Position numbers and translations under genes: made by a program
Part shown: piece after piece, positions 35,137 to 46,700 of the stretch
How the letters are laid out: each line of letters begins with the position of its first letter
Position numbering within the stretch: the stretch's first letter is position 1
Source of the DNA: a virus
Strand: one strand, 5' to 3'
Length of the DNA: 64,000 nt
IMG/VR virus record: IMGVR_UViG_3300008267_000019
Coordinates: 1 to 64,000 of that record
The notes under the pieces: generated by a model
The model's input: only the letters and a program-made list of their open reading frames with translations
Database searches by the model: none
Told to the model about the DNA's origin: nothing

Positions 35137-37740
35137 ATGACAATTACTCCATATACTACTCCTCTACAGTATGAGTATAAACCATTAAATCTTCTTGCAT
35201 TTGCTGCACCATTAAGCAAAATGCAAGAAGAATTTGATTTAGTTACATCCGCTGTAGACGAAGCAGATTTTGATATTAATTATTTGCCTTATGGAACAGA
35301 TCCAGAAAAAGCAAAAGAATTATTAAAAGTTGTAGAAGGTAAAAGAGATGAGTTAGCTCAAAATTTAGCAGAGACTAAAAATTATAAACAAGCTGCTAGT
35401 AAATTAAAAGAACTTAATACTCTTTGGCAAGAAGATCCTGAATTAGTTGCTATACAAAGTAACTATGCAAAATATGCTACCGATGTACAGTTAGCTAAAG
35501 ATAATGTTAAGTCTGGATATTGGAATCAAACTTATGCAGATCAATGGTTAAACCGTGCAAAACGAGAATACACAGGAACTAATTTTACTGCTGATTATGA
35601 TAATCCTGAAGGAGATTATCAAGTATTTGGAAGAAATCCTAGAGTAAAAGATATTCAAAAAGATTTTGATGAATTAGCTTATAAAGTAGCAGCTGCAGTT
35701 CCAGGAACTACTAGAGAAGGAGCTTTACAAGAAGCAGGAATTGATGTTAGTTTAATGAGTAAAAAATTCTTACAAGAAATTGTAGAAGAAAAAGACGCTA
35801 ATATAGTAGCACAAAAAGTAAGTGCTTATTTAAAAACTCTTCCTCAATATGAAGAATATTTTAGAGAAAAAGCAGATTATGATTTTGCCGATATTAAAGC
35901 AGATCCTGATTTATATAAAGCAACTGCAGTAAGTTTAAATAATGAGTATATAAAAAATTTAGATGCTGAAATAAGTCAAATTAAAGCGGCTGCTAAAAAA
36001 GATAAAAGTTTATTAACTAATCCTGATTATTTAGCTTTATTAGAAGAAAGAGAAGTAGCTGTAAATTCTAAAAATACTGGAGAGTATGATGAAACTGGTA
36101 TTAAAAATTTATATCAAAATGCTTATTTAGCAGATGCATATGATATGACTGCATTAGGAAAAGTATTTGCATATAAAAATGTTAAAAGAAATTATAGCTG
36201 GCAAGATTTATATATTCCTCCTGTTAGTAGTAGTGGTGGTAGTGGCGGAGACGGCACTGACTGGACAGGTTTAGGCGGAGGATTTTGGAAAGAGGCGGGG
36301 GAAGAAACCTTAGATTATTCTACTCTAAAAGATTTAAGAAATAAATCAGCTGCTAGTTTAAGTCCTATTGTACAAAATATTGGAAAACTAGCAGGAAGTG
36401 CTGTAGCAAGAATTACTATTGGAACAGCAGGAAGTGATTTATACAAAAAAACAAAATACGATCAATCTTTAATTTGGAATAATCAGCAAAAATTACTTAA
36501 TGTGATTACCCAAAGTGGGGGAAATGCTAATACTATTATTGCTAAAGCAAAAGAAGTTGGATTAACAGTTTCTGCAGCAGATGCTAAAAGATTAGTAACT
36601 GCTTTTGGAAAAAGTGGTGAAGCTATAGGAGATTATCAAACTTTATTAGAACAAGGTAGGTCTTATAAAAATAGTATGACTTCCGCGGGAACTGCTGTAG
36701 ATAATATGATTAAAAATAGTGCTGCAGGTACTGGTATGTTTGCTATGGGATTAGCAGGTTTAGGAAATTCTCCTATATTTCCTGAAGCAGGTCCTGATCC
36801 TATAAGTTATCAAATAGGAAATCCAGGAGTAGGAGTTTCTTTTGGATTAGAAAGTTATGCTTTTAAAGGAGCAGCGGATAAAGAAGTTGCGAAAAAAACT
36901 TGGAATCAACTTGCTAAAGAAAAAGGTTATGATAATCTTCAACAAGCAGTTGCTGCAGGAGAATATTTTGAAGATGTTAAACCTGGAGGAATTAAAGCCG
37001 CATTTGCAGCATTAGGACCTTCAAAAGATGCTACTATAATGACTTATGAATATATAGATGGAAGTAAAAAAGTAAATAATTATGTTGCTAGTATGTTTAG
37101 TACTCCAGATGATTTATTGAATCTTGATCCTGCATATTATGGAAACTGGAGTGATGTTCCTGGATTTAGAGAAGGTGATACAGATGTAAAAATAGATATA
37201 AGCGGAAATACTCAACCTAGACTTGTTAAAGCAGGAGATCAAATACTTTATGAGGTTCCTATAACATATAAAGAAGGTGAAATATTAAAATCAGGAAGAG
37301 TTACAGTAGTACCTTCTGCAGCATTAGGATTACAAAATCAAAAAGTATTAAGAAATATGGATATAATGAGTAGCTCTGATGATGCTGCAGATATCCAAAC
37401 AAATTCTACTATTAAATCTGCAAGGTATGATAGAATATATGAAGGAAATGCTTTAAATGATTATACTTTAAAAAATACTTCAATAACTAAAGGAGGAACT
37501 CCTGTTACTTTAGATATAATACCTTATGATGCATCTACAAGTATTATAGTAGAAAAAACATATGATGCAAATAGTTATGGTCCTAAATTAAAAGTAAAAG
37601 CTGTAAATACTACAACAGGAGAAAGTCAATATTTAACAGATGCATCGGGTAAAATTTGGTATACAGACGCAAGTTCTGTAGGAGCGGCTGATGCAGCAAA
37701 AGCATTTGTAATGAGTGTTATAGATCCTGTAACTCCGTAA
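35137..37740 (+). CDS. Large virion cargo protein of unknown function
   Basis: An 867-residue protein, helical in its N-terminal 370 residues (SKMQEEFDLVTSAVDEADFD, KELLKVVEGKRDELAQNL; coiled-coil-like). A Ser/Gly linker follows near 362-378 (SSSGGSGGDG), then an Ala/Gly-rich middle with possible membrane-active helices (AAGTGMFAMGLAGLGNS, about 528-545) and a beta-rich C-terminal 250 residues. No catalytic motif is visible. Two-part architecture with a flexible linker and its location just before the RNAP genes fit crAss-like ejected or capsid-internal proteins. It is followed by a 32-bp gap with a promoter-like box. Confidence 0.55.
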   Translation: MTITPYTTPLQYEYKPLNLLAFAAPLSKMQEEFDLVTSAVDEADFDINYLPYGTDPEKAKELLKVVEGKRDELAQNLAETKNYKQAASKLKELNTLWQEDPELVAIQSNYAKYATDVQLAKDNVKSGYWNQTYADQWLNRAKREYTGTNFTADYDNPEGDYQVFGRNPRVKDIQKDFDELAYKVAAAVPGTTREGALQEAGIDVSLMSKKFLQEIVEEKDANIVAQKVSAYLKTLPQYEEYFREKADYDFADIKADPDLYKATAVSLNNEYIKNLDAEISQIKAAAKKDKSLLTNPDYLALLEEREVAVNSKNTGEYDETGIKNLYQNAYLADAYDMTALGKVFAYKNVKRNYSWQDLYIPPVSSSGGSGGDGTDWTGLGGGFWKEAGEETLDYSTLKDLRNKSAASLSPIVQNIGKLAGSAVARITIGTAGSDLYKKTKYDQSLIWNNQQKLLNVITQSGGNANTIIAKAKEVGLTVSAADAKRLVTAFGKSGEAIGDYQTLLEQGRSYKNSMTSAGTAVDNMIKNSAAGTGMFAMGLAGLGNSPIFPEAGPDPISYQIGNPGVGVSFGLESYAFKGAADKEVAKKTWNQLAKEKGYDNLQQAVAAGEYFEDVKPGGIKAAFAALGPSKDATIMTYEYIDGSKKVNNYVASMFSTPDDLLNLDPAYYGNWSDVPGFREGDTDVKIDISGNTQPRLVKAGDQILYEVPITYKEGEILKSGRVTVVPSAALGLQNQKVLRNMDIMSSSDDAADIQTNSTIKSARYDRIYEGNALNDYTLKNTSITKGGTPVTLDIIPYDASTSIIVEKTYDANSYGPKLKVKAVNTTTGESQYLTDASGKIWYTDASSVGAADAAKAFVMSVIDPVTP

Positions 37741-37747
37741 AATTGTT

Positions 37748-37755
37748 TATTTTTG
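37748..37755 (+). promoter_or_regulatory. Possible -7 box (TAnnTTTG) before the 3018-residue gene
   Basis: TATTTTTG lies 17 bases before the ATG at 37773, in the longest gap among the tightly packed giant genes. No -33 TTTG is seen. T-rich surroundings raise the chance of a random match. Confidence 0.33.
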
Positions 37756-37772
37756 TTTAAGATATTTATACT

Positions 37773-40700
37773 ATGAAGGCTCCTAAAAAAGAACTTAAAC
37801 CAAATCCTTTACATCAACAATTAAAAGATTTTGCTACAAAAAATGCAGATAATATAGGATATAACAAAGAATATGTAGAAGAATTAAGTACTATAACTCC
37901 TGAAAATACTTCATATAAAGGAGTAGAAGCTTTACATGCTCCTAAAGAAGCCGATATTTATGATCCATATGAAGCATATATAAATAGAACAGAACTTCAT
38001 AGTGGAAGATTTGATATAAATGAATTAAATAGGCTTAGAGCAGAAAATCAATCTAATTGGGCCCAGGCAGGTAATGCTATAGGACAACTTGCTGTTAACA
38101 TAGTTCCTCAAATTGCTTCTACTGTTAGTAACATGATAAATGTTCCAGGATGGTTTTCTGCAGAAGCAGCTGCTGCTAATCCTATACAAGAATGGGCTAG
38201 TGGAATAAAAGAATGGTCTCAAGAAGCTATGCCTATTTATGAGGAAACTCCAGGGCAAATGAATATGGCAGATCCTGCATGGTGGTTTAGCAGAGGAGAA
38301 GGTTTAATAGAATCTATGACATCTTTTGCTATACCAGGAGGTATAGCAGGTAAAGCTGTATCTGCAGGTTTTAAAGGATTAGGAGCAGTAACGAGAGGTA
38401 AACAATTAGTAAGAGCTGTATTAGGAGCAGAAAAGTCTGCAGGGTTATTAAAAGGAATGAGCACATTAGGCACAGCTGCTTTATTAAATCAAGCAGAAGG
38501 TGCTACAATTGCTGCAGATGTTTATAAAAATACTTTAGATTATCAATTAAAGAAAAATGGAGGTAATGTAGACTTAGCTAAAAAGATGGCATCAGAAGCT
38601 GCAGCTACTGCTATGAGTATTAATAGAATTAATATTTTACTAAACCTTACTTCTGCTAGTGCTTTTTTAACTCCTTTTAAACAAACAAGAAATCTTTTAA
38701 AAACTCAAGGAATAGGTTCTACTTTAAGTAAAATAGGTCTAGAAGCAGGTCAAGAAGCTACAGAAGAATTAATAAACCTTGTAGGACAAAAAGCAGGAGA
38801 AGCAAAAGGACGAGAGGAAGAAGATTACGTAGCTAAAGGTCTTGAAGCTATTGGTACAATGGAAGGTTTTGAATCTGTTTTTTTAGGAGCTTTAGGCGGT
38901 GCGGGTCAAACAGGATTAGTAGATGCTAGTCAATATTCTAAATATGGAGCAGGATCAACTAAAGATGCAGAAGGTAATAGAATTAGTTATGCCCAATATC
39001 AAAGTGATCTTTATAATCAACAACAACAAACAATTAAAGAATTAGAAGACCAAGGTGTTCAAGTAAGTGATTCTTTAATGAATGTTAAAGATGCTGTTGT
39101 ATTTAATGAAAAAAGAAATAAAGCAGCTGCTGAAGGAAATCAAGAGGAGTATGATAGACTTAATAATCAAATGTTTGAAAATCAAGCATTAAAAGCATTT
39201 CAATCTGGAACTACTAAAGTATTAGAAAATTTATACAAAGCTGAAGCAGAAAGAGATGTTGAAGAAGTTGGACAAGAATATATTGACAAAGCAAATCAAG
39301 CTGTAAAAGATTTACAAACTCTTGAAAGTGTTTATAATAATTTTGAAGAATATACTAATGTAAATGATATATTCTTTAATCGTGCTAATAAAATTAGAAC
39401 AGATAGAAATTTAGGATACATTCAAGATGCTGCTAAAACTAATAATTTAGAATTAGCGCAATTAGTAAGAAACATAGCAGGTAAATATGAATATGACGTT
39501 GAAAGAGAAGTTCTTTATAAAAAAGAAGGAGAAGTTGAACGTACAGAAACAGTAACAGAAAAAGCACCATTGACATACTCAATGAGTGACTTAGAAAATA
39601 ACACAGGACAAACAGAAGGACAGAAAAAGGTTTATAATAAATTTTTAAAAGAAGTAAAAAAACTTGATGCTTATAAAAGAGAAGTGGGTTACCAACAAGC
39701 TATAAGTAATGGAGAAAAAATTTTAGAAGATAATAATAAAGAATTTGCAGAGTTAACAAGTCCTGAAGCACAAGAAGCTGCTTTATTAAAACAAGAAAAA
39801 GTAGCAGCTATTAAAAGTGCTTATAAAGAAGTAGCAAGTACTAGTTCTAGAGCAAGAATACAAGCTCTAATGGACACTATTGAAGATCCTGATTTTAAAA
39901 GAGTAGCACAATTAAGATTAGATGCTTTAGATAAAGCTAAAGCAAGTAACTTACAACAAAAGAAAAAAGACTTTGCTACTAAAACAATGGAGTCTAAAAT
40001 TTCTAAAGCTAGTTTAGAAGAGTTAGCAACTATTCAAGAAGAAATTAATAAGGCAGATCCTAATGATATTTCTAAAACAGCTAAAGCAGCTTTATTAAAT
40101 AAAGTAGAATTTAGAGCTAGACAGTTAAATAATCAAGTATTAGATCCACAAGAAACCGCAGAAATTCAAGATCCTTTTGCTGACTTTGATTCTCGGTCCC
40201 CAGAAGAATTAGAAAATGAAATAGAGTTAGAACAAAAATCCTTTGATACTACTATTCCTTCAGATTTTCCTAATAATGAAAAAGAAGGTAAAGATGTAGA
40301 AACAGAAGTAGAAAATGCTGCTGTAGATTTATTAGGTTCTGATAAGAGTTTAATAATAGGTACAGATGAAAACGGCAACTTAGTTTATAACTATGAAAAA
40401 AGTGCTGAAGGTTACAATCGCGCAGCTTTCTTATCAAGGGAGTTTAATCAAACAGAAAATGTAGGAATAGTAGATCGAGAAGAAATAACTAATGATGTTA
40501 TTAATTCTAAATTACTAGATCCTGATTTTTTGTTAGCAGGTACTGCATTAACAATGGAAGTTGACAATGATTACACAGGAGAAAAATACGACCCAACTTC
40601 TACAACAAGAGAAACTATTGCTTGGCCTCTTAGATTAAAACAAATTATAGATAAATATGAAGTATTAGGACAAGACTATAGACAATCATATGAATATATA

Positions 40701-43700
40701 ACAGAAGCTCCTATTAAAGTAACTACAGCAGATGGACAAACAGTATTTTATGTACATGACAATGCTTGGTATAAAGCAGAAAATTTAAGTGCTAGTCCTG
40801 AAGAAATTGCTATTGATAAAGAAAAGAATTTCTTAATAAGAAAAGCTATTATCTCTAAAGGAAAAGTAAATAGCAAAGTAGATTATAAAAGCTTTGGAAG
40901 ATTATTTAAAACAGCTGACGGTAAAAAAGTGACTGTATCAGAAGCTATGCCTGATAAAAATTTAGTATTAGGTATAGGAAAAGATGGAGCTATAGAACTT
41001 TCTGGAAATAGTTCAGAAGTTATGAAAGATGCTAAAATCTTAAAGAATAATCCTGAAGATGGTAGGTTATATGCAGTTGTTAAAGTAGGACCTAATGAAT
41101 ACATGCCTATTCCTTTACAAAGAAAACCTATAAACCAAGAAACTGTAGATTCAATTATTTTAGCAATTGAAGCTCACTTAACTAATGATCCTGAAAATGC
41201 TGTAGTAAAAGCTATTGCAGAATCTTCTTTAGGATTAGACATTACTACTACTAAAGGATTATCAGATTACTTGAGTCAGTTTATTTACATATATCCTACT
41301 GAAGGTAAAGAAGGTTTAGAAAATGCATTAATTAGCAACGGTGGTACTAAAAGTACTTTAAAGTCTTCTATGCCATTAATTACTGTAACTCCTACAGGAA
41401 TACAATTTGGTAGACCAGGAATACAAGCGGCCAATTATATGGACGCTAATAATAATAAGATAGTACAGTATGCTATTAATATTTCTCAAAATTTTAATAA
41501 AACTACTGCAGGAGAAGCTAGAAATAGTTTAAACTTAAATAAACTAAGAACAGTATTAGAATCAGGTAAAGTATTAGCTAATGCTAATAAAAATACTTTA
41601 AGCAAAGATGGTAACTCTGTAATTATATTAAATCCTGAAGGAGATACTAAAACAGATACTTATAGAGAGTTTGTAAAAGAGAATTACGAAAGTAATATCT
41701 TGTCAGTAAACATAGGCTCAGATGAAAATCCTAAATGGGCCTATACTATACAACCTACTATTTTATTTGACACAGCATTTGCTAACATGCCTACTCAAGT
41801 AGTTGCATCTAAAGCACAGTCTACTGTAGCACCTGTACCTAGCCAAACTGCACGTACTACACAAGAACCTACTCAAGCTGTAGAAAAACTTTATTATAAA
41901 GGAGTAAATCCTACAGTAGATACAATTGTAACTTCCGATGATAGGGTATTACTTATTAAACGTAAAGAAGGAGCTACAGAAGGGGGCAAGTGGGCAATTC
42001 CTGGCGGCTTTGTAGATACTAATTCTAAACCAGGTGAAGCTTGGACTCCAGGAAAAGAAACAGTAGAAGAAGCAGCTGTTAGAGAAATTAAAGAAGAAAC
42101 AGGTCTTAAAATTTCTCCAAAGTCAGTAGTATTTTCTGAAAAAATTGATGATAGATCTAGAGATCCTAGAAACACAGAAGAGTCTTGGATAGAGAATTCT
42201 CTTTATACTGTTAATATTCCAGCAAAACAAATGCAAAAAGCAAAAGGAGCAGACGATGCTTCTGAAGCTAGATGGTTTACTAAAGAAGAACTATCTCAAA
42301 TGCCTGCATCTGATTTTGCTTTTGATCACAGTAAAGTATTAGAAAGAAATAATTTAAGGACACCTTTAACAGCTAATAATAATATAGAATCTCAAAAAGC
42401 TGATATAGAAAGAAGAAGACAAAAAGCAATTGAATTTAATAAAGGAGCTAAACCTGTTACTGAAGAAGATTTTAAAGAATTTGATGAAAATTTTGTACTT
42501 ACAGAAGAATATAAAAAATTATTAGGTACGTATGATTTTGATTTAGATCCAGAATCTAGATCTGATAATGATTTAGTAGGTAATATTAAATCTATACAAG
42601 AAGGTATAGATTTAATTAATGCCAAATATGATGCAGAGTTAGCAGCTTTAGAACAACCTTCTACAGACATAGAAGTTAAAAGAGCCGATATAGAAAGAAG
42701 AAAAGCTTTAAGTAAAATAGTTGAGTTAGACACAAGAATATCTGATGAAGAAGTCGATGCAGTACAACCTGAACCAGGAGTAAGGGTTACTTATTATTTA
42801 CCAGAAGGTAAAACTACAGATGGAAGAGATATTTCAAAAATACCCAGAGGTTCTATTGAAAGATATACTACAGAAACTAAAGTTTTTTATGGTTTTGAAG
42901 AAGCTGAACAAGAAGCAAAAGCGTGGATTAAATCTAAATATGATGAAGAACTAGCAGCTTTAGAAGCTGCTCCTATTGCATCTGAGATTTCTGTAGAAGA
43001 GCAAGTAGAACAAAATGTTCCTACATCATTAGCAGAAAATATATTAGCGCAAGGAGTTGATTTAGCAGAAATTAATGATACTATCGAAGCATTAAATAGT
43101 GGTAATATTAATGAAGAAGCTTTAGCAGAAGCGGGTTATGAATCTACAGAACAAGCATTAGCAGCTTATCAAGAGGCTAAAGATTTATATAATAAAAGAG
43201 CTGAAGATACCGAGACTATTACTTTGCCTAACGGTGAGACTATCACTATTACAGGTAATGATTTAGATATTAACGATCTAGCAGAGGATGAAATAGATGA
43301 TTTTTTAGTTAGAACATTAACTAAAGAACAAATAGAAGCGCAAAAAGGAGAAATAGATGAGATGATCATCTATGGTTTAAATACTACTACTCAGTCATCT
43401 TTAATAGCTTTTTTATCAGCTGATATAATTAATGCTGCTTTAAATGCTAAAGAAGTTGGAGGCAAACGCAGCGTAAAGGCTAAAGAAATCTTAGACAAGC
43501 ATGAAGAGTCTTTTAAAATATTATCTGAATTCTTTAAAAAGAAAAATTTAGTAAATAGAGCAAAACATGTTGATGCTGTATTAAGTCAATTTGATAAAGT
43601 AAGAAGATTAGTAAACCAAAACATGAGTAAGTTTACTACAGGAAATTTATCAGAAGAAGTAGAATACGATGATAATCAGCAAGCAGTAGGACTAGAGCGT

Positions 43701-46700
43701 ACCTACGCAGATGATTGGACCTTCACAGTAGACTCTAAGAATACTGCTTCTGCTGATTTAAAACAATTTTTCAGTGTAATAACAGCTCAAGATGAAAATG
43801 GTGTAATTAAAAATCCTCTAGGATTTAATGAGATTATTCCTTTTGATGTTGTGTATAATACTCTTCATGAACTACTGGCTAATAAGCCTGCTGATTATGA
43901 AACAATGATAGATATCCTAGAGTTAAATTATAATAGATTTCCTTGGATAAAATCAGTAGTAGAAAAATTAGAAGCAGCTCCTGAAAGAATTCAAAACGAG
44001 TTTGTTTCTGATATGTCTAAGCATCATATAGACATGCAGTTTGTTATGTGGTCAAAAGATCCTAATGGAAATTATTTATTACAAACATGGTCTGCTAATA
44101 AATCATCTATTGAAAATAGACTTAGAGCTATATGGTCTTCTAATTTAAAAGGTGTAGCAACTCAAAGTAACTTAGTTTATGTAGATGAAAATGATGTTTA
44201 TCAATTTAATCGTACTGTAGCAGATAGTTTAATAGCGCAAGCAGAAGAATTTGGTATGAAGCCTGAAGATGTAACCAATGAAGCATTAGCTACATGGTTA
44301 GGAAATTTTGGTATAGTACTTAATGACGAAACTTATAATGATCTTAGAAAAGGAAGATACTTTAATAATGGCAGACAAGACTGGAATAAATTATTTAATA
44401 GCTCTAAAGGAATTGTAAAAGTACTTGCTAAAGAACTAAAGAAAAAAATAGACGGGGAAATAGATGTTGAAAATTCTAATATATTAAATGACACAGCAGT
44501 AAAAGCATTAGCTTCTTTGGATGCAGCTAATACTTTAAATTCTTTTAGTAACTCTTTTAGAGCAGGTGGTAAAACTGTTTACTCTTATGGAAATAATAAT
44601 TTCTTAGTAAATCGCATGCGAGATTTAACAGCATATGATTCACAGAATAAAATGTTTTTAAATCCTGATTTAATAGATAATCTAAAAAACATTTCTTTTA
44701 GTCGTGATAGTTTATGGCTGGATGAATTAACTAGTGATAAAGAAATAGGAACAAAAACTAGACAAACATTAAAAGTTGGTTATCTATCATTAGAAGCTTT
44801 AAAAAGATTATATACTAAATCTGAAGACAATAGAAAATTAAATAATCTTACTGCTGCAGAACATGAAGTAACTAAATTAGGTTTTTTCCAAAATGTATCT
44901 GGAGAAATTTTTGACAAAGAAGGCAGAAGAGTCGTAGACTTTTTCTATCCTACTATGTCTGATAAGACTACTATGCTTACGATCAAAGCCCTCGCAAGAG
45001 AGATAAGCTATACTAATTCTAAATTATCTGAGGAAAATTTAAAGTTATTATATAAAGCAATAGTACAACCAGAAATAAATAGAATTAGAGACAAGCAAGC
45101 TAAAAATGTAAAAGGTTATGAACCTAATTATTTTTATTTCTTGCCTGCTTTAAACAAATTAACTATAGATGTTAATGGTGTAACTAAAAGATTCTTAGAT
45201 ATAGTTTTAGATAAAACAGATGTATTATACGATCCTGCAGTACAAGCAGCTGTAATGTCAGAAATTTCTACAACATTTAATAAATTAGTTTTAGATAAAT
45301 TAGATGAGTGGAATACTTTAGGTATAGGTAAAATTATAGTAGATGAAAACGGAAAAGTTACCGACAACTATACTTTTATGGATAAATCCTACATGGAAAC
45401 AGTTGCAAAAGGAACTAAAGGAAAAGGACGTGTAGAATATGCCGCAGCAGATTTTGTATATAATTATTTAATTTCTAATGCAGAAGCCTATAAATTATTT
45501 GCTGGGGATCCTGCTTTATATGCTAAGTTTAAAACTAAAAAGAAATATGCCGAAAGCATTAACAAAACCGTAGAAACTTTAACAGAAGAAGACTTAGAAA
45601 CTTGGTTAGATCAAAACCTACAAGAAACTTTTATAAACATAGGTAAACGTCTTGCAGGAGATATTGCTCCAGGTATGGAGCTAGCTAATAGTATGGATAA
45701 TGTTTACTATCAAGTTTATTTAGAAGATAAAGAAATTGCTAGTAATAATGTTAAGGATAGTGTTCAGAGAGAATTCTTTGAGAAAATAGTTAGTACATAT
45801 GCTGATAAGAAAAAAGGATATGGAGCTATAGAAGGATCAGATGCGCAGGAATATACTACTTGGCAAGAGCATTTATATGTAATGAAGCAACTAGGTAGGT
45901 TGACTAAAAAGCAATTTGATACTTTTACTAAAAAACTTACTGCGCAAAGTCAAGGTAATTTTAGCAAAGAAAATAGGTTAACTTACGACGAACTAGGAAT
46001 AATTTTACAGCCAATTAAACCTGTATATGTAGGTAACATAGCTTCTAAAGAAGAAAATGTAGATCGTAGAATATATATTAAATCTTCTAGCTTTCCATTA
46101 ATCCCAGAATTAACGTCAGGCCTCCAGATAGATAAAATCCGTAAAGGATTAGAAAAGTTTGAAACAGAAGTAGGAAAGACAGTTACTAAGGACGGAGTTC
46201 CTGCTTTTGTTCGAGCTTCTTTTGGAACTGCTAATAAAGTAGGAGCCGTTAAAAATTCTGTAGAAACATTTGATGACAATGGCAATGTATTAGATAACTT
46301 TGAAGTTAAACCTGAAAATACTTTATTACTATCAAGAGCTAACTTTAGAATACAGCAAGACGTGCCATATAAACGCGAAAAAGATAGCATCAATGTAGGA
46401 ACCCAGGAAGCAGTGTTATTATTTGTAAATCTTCTTAATACGCAAGTTACTACCGATAAAACAGGTAAAGAATTACTAGATAATTACAATAAAAACTATC
46501 AAGAATTATTTGCTTACAATCAAGAAAAGTTGGCTAAAAAATTAGGACTTATAGAAGAAGTTGCAGATGGTGCAGATCTTAGTAACCTAACAAGTATTCC
46601 TACAACTGATGTATTTACTAAAGTAGAAGAGTTTAATAACAAACTAAAAAGTGCATCTCCAATTAAAAAAGTATCTATGCAAGAGGTTTTTGCAGAAGAA

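Noticed and set aside
35137-37740. Assignment of the 867-residue protein as a lytic transglycosylase or peptidase
   Set aside because: Such enzymes are common among ejected proteins, but no catalytic Glu motif, HExxH or S-x-G-C element is visible in this sequence.
45983-46393. Long open frame on the minus strand inside the giant plus-strand gene
   Set aside because: It lies wholly within the conserved RNAP beta-like region of the plus-strand protein, lacks an A-rich leader, and its composition (Ser/Leu/Pro-rich) is what antisense of AT-rich coding gives.
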